A stretch of 28,010 nt of DNA from Betaproteobacteria bacterium (lineage in GTDB: Bacteria; Pseudomonadota; Gammaproteobacteria; Burkholderiales; SG8-39): assembly GCA_007280315.1 (NCBI GenBank), contig QYQC01000158.1:1-28010 (forward strand), written 5' to 3'. Under the pieces are notes generated by a model, which was given only the letters and a program-made list of their open reading frames with translations, was not told the origin of the DNA and did not search any database. Below are positions 22,069-28,010 of this stretch, piece by piece. Numbering within the stretch: position 1 is the first letter of the stretch; each line of letters starts with the position of its first letter. Both the position numbers and the translations under genes were made by a program.

Positions 22069-22545
22069 TCAACGTGAGCCCGCCTTGGGATAACCGGCAG
22101 TGTCCAGCGCCTCGCCCCAGGCCTGCTCTTCGAATTCGCTCTTGACGACGATGCCGACCACCAGTACGGGCACCTTGGGCGCGCCGGACAGTTTAGTCAC
22201 CGCGTCGATTTCGGCCTGCGTGTTGACAGTCTTCTCGGCAAACGGGATGCCGCGCTTCGTCAGGTATTCGAGTCCTTTCTTGCATGGATTGCCGCAATCG
22301 CTCGCAGTGTAGATCGTCACGGGGAAATTCTTCACTGCCAGCTGCAAGGCGTAGGGTTGCTGCCCGTCGGCGGCAGCGGCCTGACCGGCCGGACGGGCGG
22401 ACTCCTTCTTTTCCACGTTCTTTGCACCCACTGGTGGCGGTGTATCGGTGTAATGCACCGTGCCGCCGCTGTCCGTCCAGCGGTATAACTGGGCTTCGGC
22501 CGCGACGGCGCAGGCAAGCAGCATGAACGCAATGAGTACACGCAT
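22069..22545 (-). CDS. DUF4124 and glutaredoxin-like fusion protein, exported
   Basis: A 158-aa protein in three parts. Residues 1-18 are a signal peptide (MRVLIAFMLLACAVAAEA). Residues about 19-50 are a DUF4124 segment with LYRWTDSGGTVHYTDTPPP. After an Ala/Gly/Gln linker, residues about 74-150 form a glutaredoxin-like thioredoxin fold with VTIYTASDCGNPCKKG, GIPFAEKTVNT, and the cis-Pro region KVPVLVVG. The active site is C84-GNP-C88, a CX3C spacing unlike the usual CPYC. The ATG at 22545 gives a clean signal peptide; an in-frame start at 22581 would add 12 residues in front. It probably acts in the periplasm on thiols or disulfides, which is an inference. An extended -10 promoter lies at 22644-22672. 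Confidence 0.8.
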   Translation of the reverse strand: MRVLIAFMLLACAVAAEAQLYRWTDSGGTVHYTDTPPPVGAKNVEKKESARPAGQAAAADGQQPYALQLAVKNFPVTIYTASDCGNPCKKGLEYLTKRGIPFAEKTVNTQAEIDAVTKLSGAPKVPVLVVGIVVKSEFEEQAWGEALDTAGYPKAGSR

Positions 22546-22629
22546 AAGGCACCCCGATTCAGGTTGAACTGCGATCTGCAATCAAATCGGCTGAATCACG
22601 GTAGGGAATGTCGCGCCTTGTTCCCGGCC

Positions 22630-22645
22630 GTGCTCATGTGCTCAT
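22630..22645. repeat. Tandem 8-bp repeat at the glutaredoxin-like gene's start site
   Basis: GTGCTCAT occurs twice in direct tandem (22630-22637 and 22638-22645). The second copy overlaps the proposed -10 by two bases, and the first covers the expected transcription start. It may be a small operator or chance. Confidence 0.35.
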
Positions 22646-22672
22646 GATAGCACCACGATCCCGCACTTTCAG
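22644..22672 (-). promoter_or_regulatory. Extended -10 promoter of the DUF4124-glutaredoxin gene
   Basis: On the minus strand, CTGAAA (22672-22667) and TATCAT (22649-22644) have a 17-bp spacer, and TGC directly precedes the -10 (extended -10). The leader would be about 92 nt. The rest of the 22546-22833 gap shows no gene and no clear promoter for mtnP. Confidence 0.55.
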
Positions 22673-22833
22673 CCGGCGAACTCTCCAGCGGAGCCTGCAG
22701 CGGCGCGCCGATTTTGCCCTGGACAAAGGCGCGCGGCAGCGCAGGGAACCGGAGCTGTGCAACAATGCGCGCTGTCGCGCCGCGGCCGCTTAGGTGCCTG
22801 TCGTCGCGGCGCACATCAATTGAGGAACCAAGC

Positions 22834-23724
22834 ATGAGTGCAATCGGAACGCCGCCTGTCCTGGGCATCATCGGCGGCAGCGGTATTTACGACATCGATG
22901 GCCTGTCGGGTAAGCGCTGGGAGAAGGTTTCCTCCCCGTTCGGCGAGCCTTCGGATGAACTGTTGTGCGGTGAGCTCGACGGGCAGGCCATGGTATTTCT
23001 GCCGCGCCATGGGCGCGGTCACCGGATTCCGCCCTCCGAAATAAATTTCCGCGCCAACATCGACGCGTTGAAGCGAATGGGCGTCACCGACGTCGTCTCG
23101 CTCAGCGCCGTGGGGTCGCTGCGCGAGAACCTGCATCCGGGGATGTTCGTCATCGCCGACCAGTTCATCGACCGGACGTTCGCGCGGACGAAGAGTTTTT
23201 TCGGCACCGGCATGGTGGCGCATGTCTCCATGGCGCATCCGGTGTGCAGCCGCCTGGGCGACCACCTGGAGGCGGCGATGCGCGCGACCGGCATCGAAGT
23301 GGCGCGCGGCGGCACCTATCTGGTGATGGAGGGGCCGCAGTTCTCCAGCCTTGCCGAATCCGAGCTTTACCGATCCTGGAACTGCGACGTCATCGGCATG
23401 ACCAACATGCCGGAGGCGAAACTCGCACGCGAGGCGGAGCTGTGCTACGCGACGGTGGCCATGGTCACCGATTACGACTGCTGGCATCCGCATCACGACG
23501 ACGTGACCGTGCAGGCGATCATCGGCGTGCTGCTCGCCAATGCGGAAAAAGCGCGCACGCTGGTGAAGCAGGTGGCGCCCCGGATCAAGAACGACGCGGG
23601 GGCGGCCGCCTGCGGCTGCCGCAGTTCGCTCGAGCACGCGCTGATCACCGCGCCCGAGGCGCGCGACGCCGGGATGTTGCGGCGCCTGGACGCCGTGGCC
23701 GGACGCGTACTGAAGTTGAAGTGA
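22834..23724 (+). CDS. mtnP: S-methyl-5'-thioadenosine phosphorylase
   Basis: Cleaves 5'-methylthioadenosine, a by-product of polyamine and quorum-signal synthesis, to adenine and 5-methylthioribose-1-phosphate. The 296-aa product shows the trimeric purine phosphorylase signatures GIIGGSGIYD, PRHGRGHRIPPSEINFRAN, SAVGSLRE, MEGPQFSSLAES and GMTNMPEAKLAREAELCYA. D213 and D215 in TDYDCW favour 6-aminopurine substrates, so MTA phosphorylase fits better than the methylthioinosine enzyme. ATG 22834 has GAGGAA 7 nt upstream; the longer in-frame reading from 22714 is not conserved. It is 21 nt upstream of apt, which would use the released adenine. Confidence 0.93.
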   Translation: MSAIGTPPVLGIIGGSGIYDIDGLSGKRWEKVSSPFGEPSDELLCGELDGQAMVFLPRHGRGHRIPPSEINFRANIDALKRMGVTDVVSLSAVGSLRENLHPGMFVIADQFIDRTFARTKSFFGTGMVAHVSMAHPVCSRLGDHLEAAMRATGIEVARGGTYLVMEGPQFSSLAESELYRSWNCDVIGMTNMPEAKLAREAELCYATVAMVTDYDCWHPHHDDVTVQAIIGVLLANAEKARTLVKQVAPRIKNDAGAAACGCRSSLEHALITAPEARDAGMLRRLDAVAGRVLKLK

Positions 23725-23745
23725 TGTAACAGGGAGCCGACAGTC

Positions 23746-24273
23746 ATGCCGATAAAATCGCTCATCCGTACCGTTCCGCATTATCCCAAGCAGGGTGTCA
23801 TGTTCCGTGACATCACCACGCTGCTGAAGGATCCGGTCGGGTTTCGCATCACCATCAACGAATTCGTGCACCGCTACACCGGCACGAAAGTCGACAAGAT
23901 TGCGGGCATCGAATCGCGCGGCTTCATCATCGGTGCGGCGCTGGCGTTTCAGCTCGGCGTAGGATTCGTGCCGATACGCAAGAAGGGCAAGCTGCCGGCG
24001 GCGACCGTGGGACACGACTACCAACTGGAATACGGTTTCGACCGCGTCGAGCTGCATGTCGATGCGATCACCAAGGGCGAGCGCGTGCTGCTGGTGGACG
24101 ACCTGATCGCGACCGGGGGCACGGCCGAGGCGGCGATCACGCTGATCGAAAAAATGGGCGGCGTCGTGGTGGAGGTTTGCGCCGTGATCGACCTGCCCGA
24201 CCTCGGCGGGCGCGCGCGCCTGGAAAAACTAAGGCACAAGGTGTTCACCCTGTGCGAATTCGAAGGCGATTGA
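23746..24273 (+). CDS. apt: Adenine phosphoribosyltransferase
   Basis: Converts adenine plus PRPP to AMP. The 175-aa product has family length and the motifs FRDITTLLKDP, GIESRGFIIGAALA, FVPIRKKGKLP, and the PRPP loop VLLVDDLIATGGTA at residues 114-127. The start at 23746 has AGGGAG about 9 nt upstream and gives the usual short N-terminus. With mtnP immediately upstream it forms a two-step salvage route from methylthioadenosine to AMP. The M20 amidohydrolase gene starts 41 nt downstream and is probably co-transcribed. Confidence 0.97.
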   Translation: MPIKSLIRTVPHYPKQGVMFRDITTLLKDPVGFRITINEFVHRYTGTKVDKIAGIESRGFIIGAALAFQLGVGFVPIRKKGKLPAATVGHDYQLEYGFDRVELHVDAITKGERVLLVDDLIATGGTAEAAITLIEKMGGVVVEVCAVIDLPDLGGRARLEKLRHKVFTLCEFEGD

Positions 24274-24314
24274 GTCCGCCGCCGCTGCAACCAGCTGAAG
24301 GAGCAACCCGTACC

Positions 24315-25502
24315 ATGACTACCGCCGAGCACATCGCCCGCCTGCACCCCGAGATGACCGCCTGGAGGCGTGATCTGCACGCCCACCCGGAACTCGGTTT
24401 CGAGGAGACGCGCACTTCGGACCTGGTCGCGGCGAAACTCGCTGCGTTCGGCTGCGAAGTGCACCGTGGCCTGGGCGGTACCGGCGTTGTCGGCACGCTG
24501 CGCGCCGGCGGCGGCACGCAGCCAGGAGCGCGCACGCTCGGCCTGCGCGCGGACATGGACGCGCTGCCGCTGGCCGAGGCGAACACTTTCGAGCACCGCT
24601 CGCGCCATGCGGGAAAGATGCACGCCTGCGGCCACGACGGGCATACCACCATGCTGCTCGGCGCGGCGCGCTACCTCGCCGAGACGCGCAACTTCGATGG
24701 CGTGGTGCATTTCATTTTCCAGCCGGCCGAGGAGGGTCTGGGCGGCGCCAAAGCGATGGTCGACGCGGGCCTGTTCGAACAGTTTCCCTGTGAAGCCATT
24801 TTCGGCATGCACAACCGGCCGAGCCTCCCGGTCGGGCAATTCGCGGTGCGCGCCGGCCCGATGATGGCGGGCGGCGCATTCTTTGACATCAGCGTCAGCG
24901 GCAAGGGCGCACATGGCGCGCGACCGGAAACCGGCATCGATCCGGTGATCGTCGCAGCGCACATTGCGGTTGCGCTGCAAACCATTGTTTCGCGCAATGC
25001 CCCGCCGGTGGAAACGGCGGTGGTATCGGTAACCAAGATTCACGGCGGTGACGCCTACAACGTAATTCCGCAGACCGCGCAGCTGGCCGGCACGGTGCGT
25101 ACGTTCTCGCACGAGGTGATGGCGCTGATCGAAGCCTCGATGAGGCGCATCGCAAAGGGCGTGGCCGAGGCGTTCGGCGCAACCGCCGAGGTGGATTTCC
25201 GCGCGCTGTTCGCCCCCACGATCAACGACCTGAAGGAAACCGAATTCGCCGCCGCAATCTGCACCGGGCTGGTCGGCGCCTCCAATGTGGATCGCAATCC
25301 GGCGCTGATCATGGCGTCGGAGGATTTTTCCTACATGCTGGAGCGCGTTCCCGGCTGTTATATCAATATCGGCAACGGCGCCGGGGAGGGCGGCTGCGAG
25401 GTGCACAACCCGGGTTACGATTTCAACGATGACGCGCTGCCTTTCGGCGCGGGTTTTTTCGCGCGGCTGGTGGAGACGCGGCTGGCGAAAGCGGCGGGTT
25501 GA
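24315..25502 (+). CDS. M20-family (HipO/AbgB-like) amidohydrolase
   Basis: Metal-dependent N-acyl amino acid amidohydrolase, often annotated as hippurate hydrolase. The 395-aa product has the M20D metal site: C105 and H107 in MHACGHDGH, E139-E140 in PAEEG, H166 in GMHN and H364 in EVHNPGYDFND. The opening TAWRRDLHAHPELGFEE is typical. The lid (dimerisation) domain spans about residues 185-300 with GKGAHGARPETGIDP. The ATG at 24315 has AAGGAG 10 nt upstream; the frame is open further 5' inside apt but without conserved sequence. The substrate cannot be fixed from sequence: N-acetyl amino acids, hippurate, or a peptidoglycan or folate fragment are possible. Confidence 0.92.
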   Translation: MTTAEHIARLHPEMTAWRRDLHAHPELGFEETRTSDLVAAKLAAFGCEVHRGLGGTGVVGTLRAGGGTQPGARTLGLRADMDALPLAEANTFEHRSRHAGKMHACGHDGHTTMLLGAARYLAETRNFDGVVHFIFQPAEEGLGGAKAMVDAGLFEQFPCEAIFGMHNRPSLPVGQFAVRAGPMMAGGAFFDISVSGKGAHGARPETGIDPVIVAAHIAVALQTIVSRNAPPVETAVVSVTKIHGGDAYNVIPQTAQLAGTVRTFSHEVMALIEASMRRIAKGVAEAFGATAEVDFRALFAPTINDLKETEFAAAICTGLVGASNVDRNPALIMASEDFSYMLERVPGCYINIGNGAGEGGCEVHNPGYDFNDDALPFGAGFFARLVETRLAKAAG

Positions 25503-25513
25503 TGCAGCCGTGA

Positions 25514-25537
25514 AACCGGCGGCCGGTCCGGCCGGTT
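25514..25537 (+). terminator. GC-rich hairpin after the M20 gene
   Basis: AACCGGC (25514-25520) and GCCGGTT (25531-25537) pair around a 10-nt GC-rich loop, 11 nt after the stop codon. Only a short TT and then CATTCG follows, so it is a weak terminator candidate. Confidence 0.35.
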
Positions 25538-25549
25538 CATTCGAGAATC

Positions 25550-25585
25550 GCCTGAAGAAGCCCGTCCTTCCTGGTTCTGCGGGCT
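25550..25585 (+). repeat. 36-bp direct repeat, copy 1 (left of the toxin-antitoxin pair)
   Basis: The element is 20 bp identical to copy 2 (25550-25569), then 6 differing bases, then 10 identical bases (TCTGCGGGCT). AGCCCG and CGGGCT within it can form a 6-bp stem, so the variable bases lie in the loop. Both copies have the same orientation. Confidence 0.8.
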
Positions 25586-25641
25586 GTTGCGGATATGTCT
25601 CCCGGTTCTGTCATGGGGATCAACCGAGAGCGGCACCACCT

Positions 25642-25664
25642 TTGTAGCACGGTTGTGCTACAAT
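25642..25664 (+). promoter_or_regulatory. Operator-promoter of the antitoxin/toxin operon
   Basis: TTGTAGCAC (25642-25650) and GTGCTACAA (25655-25663) are a perfect 9-bp inverted repeat with a 4-bp spacer. The right arm contains TACAAT (25659-25664), preceded by TGC, an extended -10 promoter. A second small palindrome, CATTG-T-CAATG, follows at 25666-25676. This is the expected layout for autorepression by a ribbon-helix-helix antitoxin. Confidence 0.7.
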
Positions 25665-25693
25665 GCATTGTCAATGTATGCATGGAGCCGGGA

Positions 25694-25978
25694 ATGTCCA
25701 CGACGACCATCCGCCTATCCAAAGAGCTGAAGACGCGCGTTGCTGTGGCTGCCGAGCGCGCAGGGACGACCGCACACAGTTTCATCCTGGAAGCCATTGC
25801 CGAGAAGGCCGAGCAGGAGGAACGGCGCGGCGATTTCGATGATCTTGCCGAATCGCGTTATGCTCAAATCGTTGCCTCGGGCAAGACGATTCCCTGGTCT
25901 GAAATGCGCAACTATCTCGAAAAGCGTGTCGCGGGCAAAGCGCCAAAACGTCCAGTGGCGAGGAAAATGGCGCGCTGA
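25694..25978 (+). CDS. Ribbon-helix-helix antitoxin (ParD/CopG-like)
   Basis: A 94-aa protein whose N-terminus is a ribbon-helix-helix domain: beta strand TTTIRLSKEL, helix KTRVAVAAERAG, TTAHSFILEAIAEKA. Such domains bind palindromic operators as dimers. The C-terminal half (about 45-94), with FDDLAESRYAQIVASGKTIPWSEM, should wrap and neutralise the toxin; the end is Lys/Arg rich. The ATG at 25694 has GGAG 6 nt upstream; an upstream reading in frame crosses the operator and is unlikely. The stop is 2 nt before the toxin ATG. The pair is bracketed by 36-bp repeats. ParD versus other RHH antitoxin families cannot be settled here. Confidence 0.85.
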   Translation: MSTTTIRLSKELKTRVAVAAERAGTTAHSFILEAIAEKAEQEERRGDFDDLAESRYAQIVASGKTIPWSEMRNYLEKRVAGKAPKRPVARKMAR

Positions 25979-25980
25979 CG

Positions 25981-26277
25981 ATGGCGCGAATCGAATTGGC
26001 CCCTGAGGTCGCAACTGACCTCGATCGCATTCTCGAGCACCTCGCCCAGCACGAAGCGGCCAACGTGCCCTCGCGCATCCGTGAAATTATCGAGGCGATC
26101 GGCGTTCTCGCGCAAAATCCCCTGATCGGCAGGCCTGCCCTCGCAGGAAAGCGCGAGCTGGTGATCGGGCGCCGCGCGCACGGTTACCTTGCCTTATATC
26201 GCTACATCGCCGAAATCGATACGGTGTTCGTACTTGCGCTGCGCAGTCAGCGCGAGGCCGGATACGCGAGAGGATAA
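25981..26277 (+). CDS. ParE/RelE-superfamily toxin
   Basis: A 98-aa toxin of the ParE type. Features: IELAPEVATDLDRILEHLAQH (N-terminal strand and first helix), IREIIEAIGVLAQNPLIGRP, then the core strands with GKRELVIGRR, YLALYRYIAEIDTVFVLALRSQREAGYA. The PxIGRP and YRYxxxxxxVxVLxxxxxRE(A)GY patterns are typical of ParE. ParE toxins of the plasmid RK2 type inhibit gyrase; whether this one does is not shown. It begins 2 nt after the antitoxin stop, so the two are translationally coupled. The gene is intact, with no sign of decay. Confidence 0.87.
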   Translation: MARIELAPEVATDLDRILEHLAQHEAANVPSRIREIIEAIGVLAQNPLIGRPALAGKRELVIGRRAHGYLALYRYIAEIDTVFVLALRSQREAGYARG

Positions 26278-26347
26278 TCGACATTCGCAACTTCGATCGA
26301 TGTACCGCCATGGAAGCGCACGGCACCTGGGCCAGGACCACCTCGAT

Positions 26348-26383
26348 GCCTGAAGAAGCCCGTCCTTATTGAATCTGCGGGCT
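26348..26383 (+). repeat. 36-bp direct repeat, copy 2 (right of the toxin-antitoxin pair)
   Basis: Same orientation as copy 1 at 25550-25585, with the first 20 and last 10 bp identical and 6 bp different between. It ends on the arsM stop codon. Read on the minus strand, the stem AGCCCG...CGGGCT is followed by TCTTC, so this copy could also act as a modest arsM terminator. Confidence 0.8.
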
Positions 26384-27206
26384 ATTTCCTCGCCGGTTTG
26401 CGCGCGCGCACGAAGGCGCTCATGAACTTGCCGTCGACCTCGGCCGCAATGGCATCGACATCGATGCCCTGACCGGTGAGAAACTGACGCGCATCGTCGA
26501 CCGCGTAAATTCGGGTGGGTTCGAGTTCGATCGCCTCGAACCCCGCGGCGGCAAGCTTGGCCGTGTAGTCCGAGTCGCGCAGCGCACCGGCGATGCAGCC
26601 GATCCACAATTCCACGCTCTTGCGGATCGCTGCCGGGACTTCGCCGGTAACGACGACGTCGGAGACGGCAAACCGGCCGCCGGGCTTGAGCACGCGGAAC
26701 GCTTCGCGCATCACCCGGTCCTTGTCCGAGGACAGGTTGATCACGCAATTGGAAATGATCACGTCAACCGAATTGTCCGGCAGCGGAATGTTCTCGATCT
26801 CACCCTTGAGAAACTCGACGTTGGAGACGCCGGCTTTCCTCTGGTTCTCTCGCGCCAGCGCCAGCATTTCATCGGTCATGTCCAGACCGTAGGCTTTTCC
26901 AGTCGCGCCGACACGCCGCGCCGACAGCAGCACGTCGATGCCGCCGCCCGACCCCAGGTCGAGCACGGTCTCGCCGGGATTGAGTTGCGCCAGCGCCGTC
27001 GGATTGCCGCAACCGAGCGACGCCTGCAGCGCCTGTTGCGGCACTTCGCCGCTTTGCTGCGTGTCATAGAGATTGGAGGTAATCGGGTCGCACGCACCGC
27101 CCGCTGACGGCGCGGCGCCGCAGCAGGAGGAACCGCCGCCCTGAACCCGCAGCGCGGCTTGACCGTATTTTTGTTTCACGACTTCGCGGATGTTTTCCGT
27201 ACTCAT
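26382..27206 (-). CDS. arsM: Arsenite S-adenosylmethionine methyltransferase
   Basis: Methylates As(III) with SAM to organic, partly volatile forms. The 274-aa product has the SAM motif LDLGSGGGID at residues 82-91, GLDMTDEML at 107-115 and the ArsM-specific NIPLPDNSVDVIISNCVINL. The three As-binding cysteines are C66 (SLGCGNP), C154 (SNCVIN) and C204 (IGCIAGAL). A Gly/Ser/Cys-rich N-terminal stretch (GGGSSCCGAAPSAGGAC, C28, C29, C39) may help capture arsenite. I chose the ATG at 27206 because AGGAG lies 7 nt upstream; the ATG at 27212 is too close to it. It follows arsR by 67 nt on the same strand, so expression should respond to arsenite. Confidence 0.95.
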   Translation of the reverse strand: MSTENIREVVKQKYGQAALRVQGGGSSCCGAAPSAGGACDPITSNLYDTQQSGEVPQQALQASLGCGNPTALAQLNPGETVLDLGSGGGIDVLLSARRVGATGKAYGLDMTDEMLALARENQRKAGVSNVEFLKGEIENIPLPDNSVDVIISNCVINLSSDKDRVMREAFRVLKPGGRFAVSDVVVTGEVPAAIRKSVELWIGCIAGALRDSDYTAKLAAAGFEAIELEPTRIYAVDDARQFLTGQGIDVDAIAAEVDGKFMSAFVRARKPARK

Positions 27207-27273
27207 TTTCATGCTCCTGGTAAAGAGGGTTTAGCCGCCGAGCCCATTCTGACCGGATGCGTCTGCGCGAACG

Positions 27274-27627
27274 CTAACGGGCGGCCGCCGCACGCCGCCG
27301 CTTGGGCGTCGCGGCGGAGGAACTGTTTTTCGGCAGGCACTGCGCGCCCTGGCAGCAGTGGTCGGTGAGAAAGGCGAGCAATGCGTCCATGGCCGCGTAA
27401 TCTGCAGCATAGAAAATGAACCGCCCGTCCTGCCGCCCGCGGATCAGGCCGACGCGGGTGAGGTGGGCGAGATGGAACGACAGCGTCGCCGGCGCGAGTT
27501 CCAGCGTTTCGCAAATCAGGCCGGCGTTCACGCCCTCCGGTCCGGCCTGCACCAGCAGGCGAAAGATCGCCAGTCGCGTTTCGTGTCCGAGGGCGGCGAG
27601 GCTGTTGCTGGCGGATGTAATTTCCAT
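27274..27627 (-). CDS. arsR: ArsR-family arsenical repressor
   Basis: Winged-helix repressor of 117 aa. The fold is seen as LAALGHETRLAIFRLLVQAG, then LICETLELAPATLSFHLAHLTRVGLI (recognition helix) and RQDGRFIFYAAD (wing). It has one cysteine in the helix (C39) but not the E. coli CxC-type site. Instead C91, C92 and C97 lie near the C-terminus (DHCCQGAQC), close to the C95/C96/C102 site known from the Acidithiobacillus ferrooxidans ArsR. The tail is Ala/Arg rich. The start MEITSAS (27627) is the first consistent one; the frame is open further upstream but crosses the promoter. It likely represses itself and arsM. Confidence 0.93.
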   Translation of the reverse strand: MEITSASNSLAALGHETRLAIFRLLVQAGPEGVNAGLICETLELAPATLSFHLAHLTRVGLIRGRQDGRFIFYAADYAAMDALLAFLTDHCCQGAQCLPKNSSSAATPKRRRAAAAR

Positions 27628-27633
27628 ATTTCC

Positions 27634-27662
27634 AGTATTATCGAAATGAACGGCGATGTCAA
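27634..27662 (-). promoter_or_regulatory. arsR-arsM promoter with overlapping dyad, predicting a leaderless arsR
   Basis: On the minus strand, a perfect TTGACA (27662-27657), 17-bp spacer and AATACT (27639-27634) lie directly upstream of arsR. The -10 ends 7 nt before the ATG. An ATTTC-N10-GAAAT dyad spans the -10 and could be the ArsR operator. A GATAAT with a shorter spacer is an alternative -10. Confidence 0.6.
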
Positions 27663-27703
27663 GCCCCGTTTCGCCGCTGCGGTCATCGGCGGTTCGGCGC
27701 AAC

Positions 27704-27712
27704 TGGCATAAT
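27704..27712 (+). promoter_or_regulatory. Candidate extended -10 for the CDF transporter gene
   Basis: TGGCATAAT (TGn directly before CATAAT at 27707-27712) lies 77 nt upstream of the CDF ATG, back to back with the arsR promoter. No good -35 is seen. A second CATAAT at 27780-27785 is very close to the ATG. Confidence 0.35.
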
Positions 27713-27789
27713 GGAGCCACGCTCGTCCGCGCGCGATTGCTGCGCCGGTTGCAATCATCCCAGCCAGACTTCGCAAATACATAATCGAC

Positions 27790-28010
27790 ATGCAAGCTAC
27801 GCGGAAAATGGCCCTGCTTTCGATCGCCACGTCGCTGGCGACGCTGGCGCTGAAGTTCGGCGCCTATTTCCTGACCGACTCGGTGAGCCTGTTGTCCGAC
27901 GCCCTGGATGCGCTGGTCAACCTCGCCGCTGGCCTGGTCGCGCTGACCGCGCCCCCCATCCCCGAGCAGCCTGCCGACGATCGCTACCCTTATGGACACC
28001 AAAAGCCGCC
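27790..28010 (+). CDS. Cation diffusion facilitator (FieF-type metal exporter), N-terminal part
   Basis: Proton-coupled divalent metal exporter of the inner membrane (Zn, Fe, Cd or similar). Only 73 codons are present; the gene runs off the right edge. The first helix (MALLSIATSLATLALKFGAYFLT) is followed by the CDF hallmark SVSLLSDALDALVNLAAGLVAL, with D37 and D40 in the metal-site helix and N44 where FieF has a second aspartate. PADDRYPYGHQK, with the conserved YGH histidine, follows. The start at 27790 has no obvious Shine-Dalgarno. It is divergent from arsR. Arsenite is not a known CDF substrate, so its link to the ars genes may be positional or through shared metal stress. Confidence 0.9.
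   Translation, partial: MQATRKMALLSIATSLATLALKFGAYFLTDSVSLLSDALDALVNLAAGLVALTAPPIPEQPADDRYPYGHQKP

Noticed and set aside
21399..22545. tRNA-Thr as an integration site for an accessory island (adhesin-like and glutaredoxin-like genes)
   Set aside because: No integrase gene and no repeat of the tRNA 3' end were found in the window.
22596..22871. 91-codon minus-strand frame in the gap before mtnP
   Set aside because: It starts inside mtnP, has no family features and covers the promoter of the glutaredoxin-like gene.

Overview
This is a GC-rich bacterial chromosome segment, almost certainly from a betaproteobacterium. The evidence is the character of the proteins, the gene order, and a tRNA-Thr(CGT) that closely resembles the proteobacterial form with an encoded CCA end. 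No phage, IS element, rRNA or CRISPR array is visible. The backbone order rpsT / murJ / ribF-ileS-lspA-ispH / minor-pilin cluster is an old proteobacterial neighbourhood; the same genes lie together in Pseudomonas aeruginosa. Here fkpB, which often sits between lspA and ispH, is missing.

Layout. 1-1164 (minus strand): the 5' part of argD, a 65-aa conserved-looking hypothetical protein, and rpsT with its own promoter and terminator. 1302-6050 (plus): murJ (lipid II flippase), a SirB1-type protein, a PEBP/YbhB protein, dsbB and ribF. 6130-10439: ileS-lspA-ispH. 10440-10759 is a regulatory region. 10760-19636 is a tight operon of pilE, fimT, pilV, pilW, pilX and a very large pilY1 (1845 aa) for type IV pilus priming and adhesion. 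19766-20779 encodes a LytS/AlgZ-type histidine kinase with no response regulator beside it. 20897-21316 is a cysteine-free Fur/Irr-like regulator, followed by tRNA-Thr at 21399-21474. 21539-22545 (minus) holds an Adhesin_E-like secreted protein and a DUF4124-glutaredoxin protein. 22834-25502 (plus) holds mtnP-apt, which together salvage methylthioadenosine to AMP, and an M20 amidohydrolase. 25694-26277 is a RHH antitoxin/ParE toxin pair with a palindromic operator, lying between two copies of a 36-bp direct repeat. 26382-28010 is an arsenic/metal region: arsR-arsM (minus) divergent from a truncated CDF cation-efflux gene (plus).

The most interesting signals are these. (1) Upstream of pilE, two 9-bp LytTR/AlgR-like direct repeats with a 12-bp spacer (10570-10578 and 10591-10599) precede a -10 box with no -35. 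With the AlgZ-like kinase just past pilY1, this suggests local two-component control of the pilus operon. (2) PilY1 has about 600 residues of diverged tandem modules inserted inside its vWA domain. (3) The toxin-antitoxin cassette is bracketed by direct repeats. (4) murJ, fur and arsR each have a candidate -10 box ending exactly 7 nt before the ATG, which predicts leaderless transcripts.

All calls rest on reading the sequence and remembered family knowledge; no database search was run.
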